Shown here one piece after another: positions 43,275-52,763 of a DNA stretch of 64,000 nucleotides; position 1 is the first letter of the stretch, and every line of letters starts with the position of its first letter. The notes beneath the pieces were generated by a model. The model saw only the letters and a program-made list of their open reading frames with translations, had not been told where the DNA came from and ran no database searches. The position numbers and the translations under genes were made by a program. The stretch is from Haloterrigena salina JCM 13891. GTDB lineage: Archaea; Halobacteriota; Halobacteria; Halobacteriales; Natrialbaceae. Location of the stretch: NCBI RefSeq assembly GCF_000337495.1, contig NZ_AOIS01000010.1, positions 66,812 to 130,811 of the forward strand. Reading direction: 5' to 3'.

Positions 43275-45359
43275 ATGTCGGTATCGACCTTCCTGCCGCT
43301 CGCGCTCGCCGCGCTCTGCTGTGCGCCCGTCCTCGCGGCCAGATATCACGACGGCGTCGACCGGCGGCTGACGCGGGCCGCGATCGGGCTCTTCGGCGGG
43401 TACGTCGACGAGTTTCGCGACGAACATCCCAACAGGCAGGCGGCGCTGCGAGCCGCCCACGTGCCGGTGACTTACCGCGAGTACGGCGCGACGACGGTGC
43501 TGTACGCCGGCCTCTTCGCGATCCTCGGCTCGGTGCTCGGCATCTACGTCATCTGGGGCCTGTTGCTCGCGCTCTCGGTCGATCCCGAGACGCTCCGGGC
43601 GGCGTTGCCGAGCGCCCTCGCGTTCCTCGCGAACCTCGGTGGCGTGCCCTCGCTGTCGCTCGTCGAACTGTTCGGACTGTTGCTCGCCTCCTGTCTCACG
43701 CTCGGCGCGGTCGCCGGCGGCGGCGCGTACTGGCTCCGCTGGTGGTACCCGCGCTACGTCGCCGACGAGCGCGCCCGCCGGATCGAGACGGCGCTGCCCT
43801 CGACCGTCGCCTTCCTCTACGCCCTCTCGCGAAGCGGGATGGCGTTTCCGAAGGCGATCCGCATCGTCGCCGCCCACGAGGCGACCTACGGCGAGGCCGC
43901 CGCGGAGTTCGACGTCGCGGTCCGCAACGTGGACACCTTCGGGGTCGACGTGGTCACCGCCCTCCAGACGATGGGTCGGCGCTCGCCGAGCCCCCAGTTC
44001 CGCGAGTTCAGCGAGAACCTGGTCAGCGTCCTCCAGAGCGGCCACAGCCTCTCTGATTTCCTCGAGCGCCAGTACCACGACTACCAGGAGGAAGCCGAGT
44101 CCCAGCAGGAACGGACCCTCGGACTGCTCTCGACGCTCGCCGAAGCCTACGTGACGGTGCTGGTCGCGGGTCCGCTCTTTCTCATCACGATCCTCGTCGT
44201 CATCGGGATCGCCGTCGGCGACACGCTCGAGCCGCTGCGAGCGCTGATCTACCTCATCCTGCCCGTCGGCAACCTCGCGTTCGTGATCTACCTGAGCGTC
44301 GTCACCGACAAACTGACGCCCGGTGCGGCGGCGAGCGACGCGGGCGAGGCACCGTCGTCGGACCTCCCAAGAGATATCGCGCGTGAGGCGCGGCCCGACG
44401 GCGGCGCCGTCGGTGCCGACGCCCACCCGAACGTCGAACGCCTCCGGTACTACCGGCGGCTCCGCGACCTGCGCGAGCGATTCGGGGATCCGATTCGGAC
44501 GCTGCTCAAGCGCCCGGCGCTCTCGCTCGCGATCACCGTTCCGGTCGCCCTCGCGGGCGTACTGTGGCGATTCCCGGCGGCGCTCGAGGGCGGGTTCGAC
44601 GTCGCGGCGATCGACGACGCGATCGCGGCTGGGCTGCTGGTCGTCCTGACCGGCTTCGCGATCTGTTACGAGGCCCATCGCCGCCGGATCGACGCGGTCG
44701 AGGCGGCCGTCCCGGATCTGCTCGACCGACTCGCGAGCGTCAACGAGGCCGGCATGTCGCTGGTCTCGGCGGTCGACCACGTCCGCGGCTCGGAGTTGGG
44801 ACCGCTCGGCGCCGAACTCGACCGCGTCTGGGCGGACGTCCAGTGGGGCGCCGACCTCCAGACCGCGTTCGCCCGACTCGAGCGGCGGGTGCGGACCCGG
44901 ACGACCGCCCGCGTCGTGACCCTGCTCACCGAGGCGATGAACGCCAGCGGGAACCTCGCGACGGTCCTCCGGATCGCCGCCCGGCAGGCCGCGGCCGACC
45001 GGCGCCTCGAGCGCGAGCGAAAGCAGGCGATGGTCGAGTACACCATCGTCGTCTACGTCTCGTACCTGGTCTTCCTGTTTATCATCGCGGTGCTCGCGGC
45101 GTCTCTGCTGCCGAACCTGCCCGCGGCGGGAGCCGATACCGCGACCGCCACCGGACCCACCGCGGTCGACGGACTCGGCGGCTTCTCGGACTCCGACCGG
45201 GCGACCTACGACACGCTGTTCTACCACGCGACGCTCGTTCAAGGACTGCTCTCGGGGCTGATCGCCGGCCAGTTGAGCACGGGCGATATCCGCGGCGGCG
45301 CGAAACACGCCGCGATCATGGTCGGCCTCTCCATCCTCCTCTTCGCCGTCGTGGTCTGA
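43275..45359 (+). CDS. pilC: Pilus assembly membrane platform (PilC/TadC-like, two T2SSF domains)
   Basis: 694-residue polytopic protein with two T2SSF domains (around residues 150-310, with LPSTVAFLYALSRSGMAFPKAI, and 470-630, with VPDLLDRLASVNEAGMSLVSAV), separated by a cytoplasmic linker and several membrane helices. It forms the inner-membrane platform for the PilB ATPase. No pilin, prepilin peptidase or minor pilin gene is visible in the window, so the substrates are encoded elsewhere. Confidence 0.9.
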   Translation: MSVSTFLPLALAALCCAPVLAARYHDGVDRRLTRAAIGLFGGYVDEFRDEHPNRQAALRAAHVPVTYREYGATTVLYAGLFAILGSVLGIYVIWGLLLALSVDPETLRAALPSALAFLANLGGVPSLSLVELFGLLLASCLTLGAVAGGGAYWLRWWYPRYVADERARRIETALPSTVAFLYALSRSGMAFPKAIRIVAAHEATYGEAAAEFDVAVRNVDTFGVDVVTALQTMGRRSPSPQFREFSENLVSVLQSGHSLSDFLERQYHDYQEEAESQQERTLGLLSTLAEAYVTVLVAGPLFLITILVVIGIAVGDTLEPLRALIYLILPVGNLAFVIYLSVVTDKLTPGAAASDAGEAPSSDLPRDIAREARPDGGAVGADAHPNVERLRYYRRLRDLRERFGDPIRTLLKRPALSLAITVPVALAGVLWRFPAALEGGFDVAAIDDAIAAGLLVVLTGFAICYEAHRRRIDAVEAAVPDLLDRLASVNEAGMSLVSAVDHVRGSELGPLGAELDRVWADVQWGADLQTAFARLERRVRTRTTARVVTLLTEAMNASGNLATVLRIAARQAAADRRLERERKQAMVEYTIVVYVSYLVFLFIIAVLAASLLPNLPAAGADTATATGPTAVDGLGGFSDSDRATYDTLFYHATLVQGLLSGLIAGQLSTGDIRGGAKHAAIMVGLSILLFAVVV

Positions 45360-45420
45360 AATTGTGTTTTACCGTATTGTGGCTGGCAGAGTACAGCTGA
45401 TCGCGAACTGGTTGAGAACG

Positions 45421-45739
45421 ACCACGAAAGCCCCTGACGCAGTCGACCCTCCGGGGCTCACTGCGCGTCTCACTACGTTCGGTGCTTACGTCGCCCGGGA
45501 GGGATCGAGTGCGTCAGCCCCTTTCAGTCCCGCCCGTGTCGGCTGGTCAGTTTAGCCACCGTGGGTGGGACTGAAAGGGGCTGCTGGCTTCGGGAAGACG
45601 GACGACGTAAGCACTGGAGCGAACGAAGTGAGGAAGTGCGTGGTTCGAGAGAGCGTTGCTCTCTCGTCATCAAGCGAAACCTCCGGTCTTCCGAACGACA
45701 GCGAGTCCATCGACTGGTGCCAGCAGGGGCTTTCGTAGT
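45421..45739. repeat. Nested inverted-repeat element, non-coding
   Basis: About 320 bp without a supported gene. Outer arms 45421-45436 and 45724-45739 are complementary at 15 of 16 bases. Middle arms 45469-45493 and 45603-45632 match with a few gaps. Inner arms 45515-45535 and 45563-45583 match at 20 of 21 and contain GGGACTGAAAGGGG. Each half also folds on itself (45434-45446 with 45505-45517; CTGCTGGC 45581-45588 with 45719-45726) and there is a perfect 9-bp hairpin at 45646-45666. It looks like a MITE-like or structured intergenic repeat. Confidence 0.75.
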
Positions 45740-45820
45740 GTTATCGGAGTCCCGTACGCAAGTACATCGAATCGCAGTCATTGCAAACAGTTTTTGCGCG
45801 CTCCCCGACGAACACCGACG

Positions 45821-46537
45821 ATGGCCGAGGAGCAGGAGTCCGACCGCGAGGACGACGCCGACGCACAGCGACGGGCCGCCGTCCGCGACACCTACGACCG
45901 CATCGCCGACCACTTCGCGTCTACGCGAGAGTACGCCTGGCCCGAAGTGGAGACGTTCGTCGAGGACGTGGCCGACGACCTCGAGACCGACGGGAGCGAG
46001 TCCGCGGTCGGCCTCGACCTCGGTTGTGGCAACTGTCGGCACGCCGAACTGCTGGCCGACCACTGCGGGACCGTCGTCGGCCTCGACGCCAGTCGGGGCC
46101 TCCTCGCGACTGGGCGCGAACGCGCCCTCGAGTGCGGGTTTGAGGTCGCGCTCTGCCAGGGCGACGCCGGACGACTGCCGCTGGCCGACGACAGCGTCGA
46201 CGTCGCGGTCTACGTCGCGACGCTGCATCACCTGCCGACCCGACGTGCTCGACGCGACAGCCTCGACGAACTCGCGCGAGTCCTCGCGCCGGGGGGCCGC
46301 GCCCTCGTCAGCGCGTGGTCGACCGCCCACGATCGCTTCGACGCCGACGAGGGATTCGACACCACGGTCGAGTGGACCCTCCCCGGCGGCGAGACCGTCG
46401 ATCGGTTCTACCACATCTACGCCCCCGACGAGTTCGAGGCCGCCGTCGAGGCCAGCGCGCTCGAGGTCGTCGAGTGGGAACTCTCGAGCGGGAACTGTTA
46501 CGCGACGGTGACCGCAGCAGGCGGCGAACCGCAGTAA
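45821..46537 (+). CDS. Class I SAM methyltransferase, Trm9/UbiE-like
   Basis: 238 residues. SAM motif I is LDLGCGNCRHAELL, which resembles Trm9/ALKBH8 tRNA methyltransferases (DxGCGNGxY); then VVGLDASRGLL, and the catalytic loop VAVYVATLHHLPT followed by LAPGGRALVSAWS. An N-terminal YDRIADHFASTREYAWPEV supports the same family. It may methylate wobble-uridine derivatives in tRNA or a small molecule. The ATG at 45821 lies just after the inverted-repeat element; earlier codons are not coding. Confidence 0.85.
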   Translation: MAEEQESDREDDADAQRRAAVRDTYDRIADHFASTREYAWPEVETFVEDVADDLETDGSESAVGLDLGCGNCRHAELLADHCGTVVGLDASRGLLATGRERALECGFEVALCQGDAGRLPLADDSVDVAVYVATLHHLPTRRARRDSLDELARVLAPGGRALVSAWSTAHDRFDADEGFDTTVEWTLPGGETVDRFYHIYAPDEFEAAVEASALEVVEWELSSGNCYATVTAAGGEPQ

Positions 46538-46841
46538 CCCGAACACAATCGGCCGAGAGCGGCCGGTTCGGTCGTCTATCGTCCGTTTATGACCGATGGA
46601 TAAACTTTCTCCGGCGACGTTTCGACGGGACAACTAGTAGTTATCGTCGCCCGAAATGGATTTGAAAGAATTCCGAGATACCGTTAGAAACGCCGTCCTT
46701 CGACCATAATGCGGCAAATTTCTTCCCCTATTCTACTAATTTTCGCCCTGTCTTCAGAGTATGGATGTGTGAGGCGGCTCTTACTTCCGTAAATGGGCGA
46801 CGGGTTTTATGGTACCCTCGTCCACCAGCGCCGAATGCGCT
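46538..46841. other. Intergenic region with promoter of the beta-propeller gene
   Basis: 304 bp without a gene. TTTTATGG at 46805-46812 lies about 33 bp before the ATG at 46842 and is a likely TATA box. The preceding AT-rich stretch (46600-46780) holds no convincing frame. Confidence 0.5.
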
Positions 46842-47786
46842 ATGACGCAACTCACGCGACGCTCGACGCTGCAGTTCGCAGGCGCATCGCTTGTCGCAGC
46901 TACCGTCCCCGCAGCCGCATCCGCATCCGAAGACGGCTGGACGGCCGTCGAAACCCCGATCGATAGCACCCTTCACGACGTCACATACACGGCGACGAAC
47001 GCTCACGCGGTCGCCGAGGGCGGCACCGTCCTCGAGCGGACCGCCGCCGGCTGGGAGGTCGTCTTGCAGGGCGGTCCGACCGGCAACGGGAACGATCTCT
47101 ATGGCGTCGACGTCACCGACGGTGGCGAGCGGCTCTGGATCGTCGGCGCCAGCGGTGCGATTGGCGAATATGACGTCACCACCGGCAACCTCGTCGATCG
47201 CTCCGCGCCGAACGACTACACGGCCAACTTCAACGACATCGCCGTCACTGGCCCCGCAGGTGACGCGGACGTCTACGTCGCCGACGACTCCGGATCGATC
47301 CACTACAGCTTCCAGAACGGCGAGGAGGGCACCTGGGAGTACGTGGTTCCCGGCAGCGGCTCCGGTCTGAAGGCGATCGAGTTCTTCGACGACCGCGCGG
47401 GCCACGCCATCGACACCAACGGCCGCGTCTACGCTACCGACGACGGCGTCACGTGGAACCCGATCGGCATCGAGGACGCCGACTCCACGTTCTACGGCCT
47501 CGACAGCGACGCCGCCGACGACGTCACCGTCAGCGGCGGTAACGCCTCGATCTTCGAGTACGACGGCTCGCAGTGGGTTCCCGAGAGCCTCGGCGACGCC
47601 GACCTCTTCGACGTCGAGACCGGCGGCGACGAGGGGTACACCGTCGGCTCCGGCGGCGTCATCTTCGAACTCGACGGCGGCGAGTGGACGCTGAACCAGA
47701 CGCCGGTCGGCGAGAACCTGACCGCCGTCGCCGACGGCCCCACCGCGATCGCCGTCGGCTCCGGCGGCACCGTCCTCGAGCGATAA
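46842..47786 (+). CDS. Tat-exported beta-propeller protein
   Basis: 314 residues. A Tat signal (TRRSTLQFAGASLVAATVPAAASA) precedes a set of repeated blades with Asp/Gly/Trp endings (EGGTVLERTAAGWEVVL, GTVLER and EDGV-like turns) resembling the Ycf48/photosystem II stability-factor propeller. Haloarchaea have many such secreted propellers; the ligand is unknown. Same strand as the tubulin-like operon but 293 bp upstream with a separate TATA box, so probably not co-transcribed. Confidence 0.8.
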   Translation: MTQLTRRSTLQFAGASLVAATVPAAASASEDGWTAVETPIDSTLHDVTYTATNAHAVAEGGTVLERTAAGWEVVLQGGPTGNGNDLYGVDVTDGGERLWIVGASGAIGEYDVTTGNLVDRSAPNDYTANFNDIAVTGPAGDADVYVADDSGSIHYSFQNGEEGTWEYVVPGSGSGLKAIEFFDDRAGHAIDTNGRVYATDDGVTWNPIGIEDADSTFYGLDSDAADDVTVSGGNASIFEYDGSQWVPESLGDADLFDVETGGDEGYTVGSGGVIFELDGGEWTLNQTPVGENLTAVADGPTAIAVGSGGTVLER

Positions 47787-48034
47787 TACGGTCCGTTCGC
47801 CTCCGCTCCGCCGTTCCCAGCCCCAGTTCTGCTAGCGGCCCTCCTCACGCGCTCACGCCGTCCCGTCGGGAACTCGCTCGAACGACTGCGCTCGCCTCCT
47901 TGGTGTTGTATGATAACCACAATATAATCTCTCATTGGAAAGTTAATCCACGACTATTGTTAGTCATATTGTTCAATTTCGATAAAGGCCGAATTTGTCG
48001 GAATTAGGGCCTCTCGAGTACAATCTGCCACAGA

Positions 48035-48040
48035 ATATAA
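48035..48040 (+). promoter_or_regulatory. TATA box of the tubulin-like operon
   Basis: ATATAA at 48035-48040 predicts a transcript start near 48062-48065, that is after the in-frame ATG at 48044 but before the ATG at 48080. This supports 48080 as the true start. The surrounding 47890-48080 stretch is AT-rich compared with neighbouring genes. Confidence 0.55.
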
Positions 48041-48079
48041 GTAATGTGGACTGAATTTCAAGACGATAACGACTGTCAT

Positions 48080-51000
48080 ATGAATTTACCAGAACGAATA
48101 TTCTCAGTCGGGGGTGCAGGAAAGCAGATCGCGTTGGAGCTACTCGAATCGGAGTGGGTCCTTCGCGAGATTCTGCAGCCACGACGGAATCCGCAGTCCG
48201 TGCGCGTAACAATCCTCGACACGGCCGAAGAAGAGGAGAACTCGGATCGAGAGCGAATCGCCGAGATTCGCGAACGGGTCGCGACGCTGAAATCGGAGCT
48301 TCGGGAGACCGGAACCGGTCGTCCCGGCGATGTCTCGATCGAGTACAAGATGATCACCCGGAACATCCAACTCAACGACCAGAACGATCTGATCGGTGAG
48401 ACAGCGGTGCCGCGGATCGCGGCCGGGAACGGGATGGACGAAAACGACTGGTGGGTCGAGGAACAGCACATCAACGAGAACCTCGACTTCGCGACCGGCG
48501 TCGTCCGGAAACGAGGGCTCGGGAAGGCCATGTACTACAAGGCCTACGCGGAGGACGACGAACTGTCGACCTACATCGATCTCCCGGACAAGGGGAAGGT
48601 CGCCGTTCTCGCCGGACTCGGCGGCGGCACCGGTTCCGGGATCGTCATCGATCTGGCGCGCCACCTCCAGAAGAAACAGCGAACCGCAGAGATCACGCTG
48701 TTCGGCATTCTCCCGAACCACACCGAGGGGATCCGAGAGAACGCCAACGCCTTCGCCGCCCTCTCGGAACTCGAGTATCTCAACCTGATCGACGAACCCG
48801 CGTTCAAGGATCGCGTCCTCCTGCCGATCGATCCGACGGGCTTCGACGGCAAGGGCGGGAACAAGATCCAGAACGGGCAACTGTTACAGGAGTTCGACGA
48901 AGCGATCGTTTACTTGATTTCCGCCTACTACAACACCGTCGGCACCGAGGACCCGTTTGCAGACTCGCCGACGTACGCGCCGTTCACGATCGGGATCCCC
49001 CAGATCCTCCGGTACAACGTCGAAGCGATCAACGAAGGACGGACCGCCCTTCGCGAGATCCTCTCGGCCAAGGAGGAAGCCGTGCAGGCCGAACGAGACA
49101 TCTACACGCAGATCGAACGGTTCCTCGACAACCACTACGACGGACCCAGCGGCGAGGGGCTCCGGGACCTCGACCGCGCGGACCTGAACGAGCGGTTCGA
49201 CGAACTCCGTTCGCTGCTCGACTTCGAACTGTTCAACGAACTCGAGTACGAGTCGGTCTCGATCTTCTCGGAGATCATCTCGGACGCCGAAAAGGAGAGC
49301 GAGGATATCTCCGAGCGGATCGACATCATCTCGGGGTCGCTCCGCGCCGTCGATACCGCCGGCCAGCAGGCCGGGCGGTTCGTCGACAACATCGACGAGA
49401 ACCTCGCCGAAGCGCTCGAAGCGGACCTGAAGGCGATCGTCCAGCGACACCGACTGCTCGTCCAGAAACAGTCGATCGACGACAGCCGCGTCAGAGACGC
49501 CGTCGAGTACCTCATCAACAACGACGACGGCAGCGGTAACCCCGGCGTGAAACTCAACCGCCTCGAGACGCAGCTCTCCGATATCTCCGACCAGCGAGCG
49601 CGACTCGAGGACGAACTCGAGGAGACCGTCGAGGAACTCGAGCGACTCGAAGCGGAGCAGGCCGAGGAGATCGACCGGAAGGTCCGCGACTGGGAACGCG
49701 ACGTGACCCAGACGCTCGAGCAGTACCAGGCGGTCGACGTCGAGGCCATCCGCAGCGACCTCTCGGCGCTGACGCGCGAACTCGAGCAGTTCGTCGCGGA
49801 GACCGTCAACGCTCGAAACGACACCGACGTCGACCAGGTTTCGACCCAGGAGATCACCCAGCAACTCGACGGTATCGAGACCGAACTCGACCGCGTCGGG
49901 ATCGACTTCCACGAACAGCGCAGCGACATCGAAACGTCGATAGCGGCCCTCAAGGAGACGCGGAAGGCGGCCTTAACGATGAACACCGAGGCGGGAACCA
50001 TCGAAAAGCTCACGCCGTGGTCCGGAAAGACCGAGCAGGCGAAGGAGGAGGCCCACCGCAACTTCCGCGTCCAGAAGAACAAGCTCGACGAGCGAGGCGT
50101 GTTCAGCGTCGGTCCGCCGGGTTCGTCGTTCAGCGCGGAGGTCGAGTACGACGACGGCGCGCTCCTCGACGAACTGCAGGCGCGAACGCGCGAACTCGAG
50201 GACGAAATCGTCGACGAACTCGCCCACCGGCTCGAGTCGTTCGGCGCGGACCGCCGTCGCGAGATCGAATCGGAACTCGATCACGGCGCCGACTTCGGTC
50301 GCCTCCGGGAGATTGCTCGCGAGGCGTTCAAAGCCGAAATCAGCGGCACCGACGACGTCCGAGAACGCAAGGCGGACCTCGAGGACGAGCTCGAGGACCT
50401 CGAGCAGGGGTACGAGACCTACGAGGCGACGGTCGACCTCTTCGAGGAACTCAACCAGCGCCGCGAGGCGTACGCGAACCGCCTCTCCGAGTTCAACCGG
50501 AAGCGCAACGAGTACGACGCGGAAACGTCGACCCGCTCGGTCGCGACCGAGCGCGACGAGTCGGTGTACGTCAAGAACATCAAGCCCAACGACGTCTTCC
50601 GGGCGACCGGCGACGAGGGGATCGGCGACAGCGACCTGTTCAACAGCCGCGAGGAGAACCAGCGGGTCCACAGCTCCCTCGAGGATCTCGTCGAGAACGT
50701 CTTCAACGAACAGTACTCCGGGATCAAGAAGCGGAGCTTCAGCAAGGGCCGACAGCGGTACAACGATATCAAGGTCCGCGTCGGCGTGTTGAGTCAGGCG
50801 GTCCATCAGATCGATCCGGACGCCCTCGACTTCGAGAACCAGTTCAACAGTGCGTTCGATCTCGGTGCGAGCGGCAACCGCGTCGAGAACCCGTACACGA
50901 CCTGGCAGCACGATATCGGCGACAGCTGGGACATCGGCGTGAGCGCGTTCATCGACGGCATCTTCCTCGACAACCTGCGGAAGATGGTTCAGGCCGACGG

Positions 51001-51304
51001 CTACCGCTCCGGCTACGAGAAGCGCTGGTCCGAACTGGGTGACGACATCCTCATCCACCACAACCACGGGCTCGAGGAGGGCTACTACGTCCGACGGAAC
51101 GAGATGCTCAACATGGAGAGCGACGACGACGTCGGCTTCTATCTCCAGGACGAACCCGACATCGTTCAGGGGCTGTTAGACGAGTACGTCGACGTCGTGT
51201 CCGTGGCTGGTGAGGAGGACGGCGACGACGGCACCGATACCGATACCGACGAACGGTCGACTGCAGACGATCAGACTTACGAGTTCAGCGGTGGAGTGCA
51301 ATGA
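48080..51304 (+). CDS. Tubulin/FtsZ-like GTPase with coiled coils (Tubulin_2-like)
   Basis: 1074 residues. The start IFSVGGAGKQIALELL and the GTP-binding loop GGGTGSG at residues 181-187 are the tubulin/FtsZ signature, and ENANAFAALSELEYL fits the Tubulin_2 group. Two long coiled coils follow (roughly residues 480-600, LEDELEETVEELERLEAEQ; and 750-830). C-terminal domain of unknown fold. No membrane helix or signal, so cytosolic; polymerisation is possible but unproven. The TGA overlaps the next ATG (ATGA). The family is rare next to FtsZ/CetZ, which are separate in haloarchaea. Confidence 0.85.
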   Translation: MNLPERIFSVGGAGKQIALELLESEWVLREILQPRRNPQSVRVTILDTAEEEENSDRERIAEIRERVATLKSELRETGTGRPGDVSIEYKMITRNIQLNDQNDLIGETAVPRIAAGNGMDENDWWVEEQHINENLDFATGVVRKRGLGKAMYYKAYAEDDELSTYIDLPDKGKVAVLAGLGGGTGSGIVIDLARHLQKKQRTAEITLFGILPNHTEGIRENANAFAALSELEYLNLIDEPAFKDRVLLPIDPTGFDGKGGNKIQNGQLLQEFDEAIVYLISAYYNTVGTEDPFADSPTYAPFTIGIPQILRYNVEAINEGRTALREILSAKEEAVQAERDIYTQIERFLDNHYDGPSGEGLRDLDRADLNERFDELRSLLDFELFNELEYESVSIFSEIISDAEKESEDISERIDIISGSLRAVDTAGQQAGRFVDNIDENLAEALEADLKAIVQRHRLLVQKQSIDDSRVRDAVEYLINNDDGSGNPGVKLNRLETQLSDISDQRARLEDELEETVEELERLEAEQAEEIDRKVRDWERDVTQTLEQYQAVDVEAIRSDLSALTRELEQFVAETVNARNDTDVDQVSTQEITQQLDGIETELDRVGIDFHEQRSDIETSIAALKETRKAALTMNTEAGTIEKLTPWSGKTEQAKEEAHRNFRVQKNKLDERGVFSVGPPGSSFSAEVEYDDGALLDELQARTRELEDEIVDELAHRLESFGADRRREIESELDHGADFGRLREIAREAFKAEISGTDDVRERKADLEDELEDLEQGYETYEATVDLFEELNQRREAYANRLSEFNRKRNEYDAETSTRSVATERDESVYVKNIKPNDVFRATGDEGIGDSDLFNSREENQRVHSSLEDLVENVFNEQYSGIKKRSFSKGRQRYNDIKVRVGVLSQAVHQIDPDALDFENQFNSAFDLGASGNRVENPYTTWQHDIGDSWDIGVSAFIDGIFLDNLRKMVQADGYRSGYEKRWSELGDDILIHHNHGLEEGYYVRRNEMLNMESDDDVGFYLQDEPDIVQGLLDEYVDVVSVAGEEDGDDGTDTDTDERSTADDQTYEFSGGVQ

Positions 51305-52758
51305 TCACGACCGCCGTCACCACACTCAACCGACACCGGGAGAAGGTCTCGCTGGTCGGCTACTTCGTCGTCATGCTCGGGCTGACGCTCCCGCTGGCGA
51401 CGATGCTGGGGTCGGCCTACGAGGATGGCAAGCTCACGCGGTCGCTGCTCGATCTCCACCTCCTCGTCGACGCGATCGATCTCGAGGGGGTGAGCGTCTT
51501 CCTCCTGGGAATCTTCATCGGGTTACTGATCCTGTTAACGATCGATCCGAAGAAGCGCTGGCAGGGGTATCTGCTCTGGATCGGCCTGGTTATTTCGTTG
51601 CTCGGCCTGTGGACGATCGGACTGTTCATTCCGAACATCGAATTCACATCGACGACGAACCTCGGCTGGCTCGCGGTCGGAGTCCTGCTCGGACTCGTTC
51701 TCGGCGGGGGTCGGAAGTTGCTTCGGACCCAGACCGCACAGGCCCTCGAATTCCGCAGCGCTGCGAAGGGGATCTATCTGATAGTCGCCCTGCTCATCGT
51801 CAGCGCGTTGATCGAAACGCACCTCGTGTATCCGACGATCTTCGAAATCACGGCCGACGGCGTCTCGATCGTCTCTTCCGAGACGTCGGGCGTCTCGGTC
51901 GAGACCGACGGGCTCGCCCGGAACGCGGTGCTGAGCGGGATCTTTATCATCACGGTCAGACGGTTCATCCAGTACGACTCCGAAGAGGACTTCTTCGTTC
52001 TCGGTCCGCGCGGCTCCGGGAAGAGCCTCTTCCTCATCGGCGCGTACCTCGAGGCTCTGAACCGCGGCCGGAACGACGAAGCGACCAAGCAGACGCCGCT
52101 GCAGCCGAGCCAGGAACTCATGAAGATGGTCGAGAACCTCGACCAGCGGTCCGAGGGCTGGCTCATCGAGGCGACGGGTCGCGGCGAGATCAAGGACCTC
52201 GCGTTCCAGTACGTTCACGGCTCGACGTTCCCGAAGAACGTGAAGGTCTCGAGCATCGACTACGCGGGCGAGTACCTGAGCCGACTCCCCGACGCGCTGT
52301 CCGGCGCCGTCACCGAGGACGACGCCGACAACACGCTGTTACGGCTCTCGGACGGCGTCGAAGACGCGGACACGCTGATCCTGCTGGTCGACCTCGAGCG
52401 GTACGCCAACGGCGAGTCGCTCGACATCTCGGAGTACTTCAGCATTCTCCAGGCGGCCGACGACAAGGGCATCTTCGTCGTGGCGACGAAGGCCGACGTC
52501 TTCATCGAGGACTTCCAGAAGGAACAGGGGATCGAACCCCACCTCGCGTTCGACGAGTTCAAGGACTTCGTCAATCAGCGGCTCCGCCAGAGCGAACAGA
52601 TCGATAGCCTCATTCGTCAGACCGCCGGCGCCGAGATTCACCCCGTCTACTATCAGACGACGGAGAACGAGAACGGCGATCGCGTTCCGATGCGCGACGA
52701 GACCGGCTCGGTCATGACGATCGGATTCGACCGCCTGCTCAACGAACTCGGACGGTGA
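51301..52758 (+). CDS. Polytopic membrane P-loop GTPase
   Basis: 485 residues. Five or six membrane helices occupy the first ~220 residues (VSLVGYFVVMLGLTLPLATM, FLLGIFIGLLILLTI and others), then a cytosolic GTPase domain: G1 GPRGSGKS at 235-242, G3-like DYAG at 320-323, and G4 TKAD at 396-399 in VVATKADVF. A C-terminal SAK-like G5 is not clear. The domain resembles TRAFAC/Ras-like GTPases and could relay state between membrane and the tubulin-like protein. The ATG overlaps the upstream stop; the third gene follows after five bases. Confidence 0.85.
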   Translation: MITTAVTTLNRHREKVSLVGYFVVMLGLTLPLATMLGSAYEDGKLTRSLLDLHLLVDAIDLEGVSVFLLGIFIGLLILLTIDPKKRWQGYLLWIGLVISLLGLWTIGLFIPNIEFTSTTNLGWLAVGVLLGLVLGGGRKLLRTQTAQALEFRSAAKGIYLIVALLIVSALIETHLVYPTIFEITADGVSIVSSETSGVSVETDGLARNAVLSGIFIITVRRFIQYDSEEDFFVLGPRGSGKSLFLIGAYLEALNRGRNDEATKQTPLQPSQELMKMVENLDQRSEGWLIEATGRGEIKDLAFQYVHGSTFPKNVKVSSIDYAGEYLSRLPDALSGAVTEDDADNTLLRLSDGVEDADTLILLVDLERYANGESLDISEYFSILQAADDKGIFVVATKADVFIEDFQKEQGIEPHLAFDEFKDFVNQRLRQSEQIDSLIRQTAGAEIHPVYYQTTENENGDRVPMRDETGSVMTIGFDRLLNELGR

Positions 52759-52763
52759 AACAC

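Noticed and set aside
43161..45308. 715-codon open frame on the minus strand opposite pilC
   Set aside because: Arg/Asp/Gly-rich shadow of a GC-rich gene; the plus strand encodes two clear T2SSF domains.
45421..45739. CRISPR array
   Set aside because: The repeats are inverted and nested, not direct repeats with regular spacers, and no cas genes are in the window.
48044..48079. Upstream ATG start for the tubulin-like protein
   Set aside because: The TATA box at 48035-48040 would place the transcript start after this ATG; the family-like start is at 48080.
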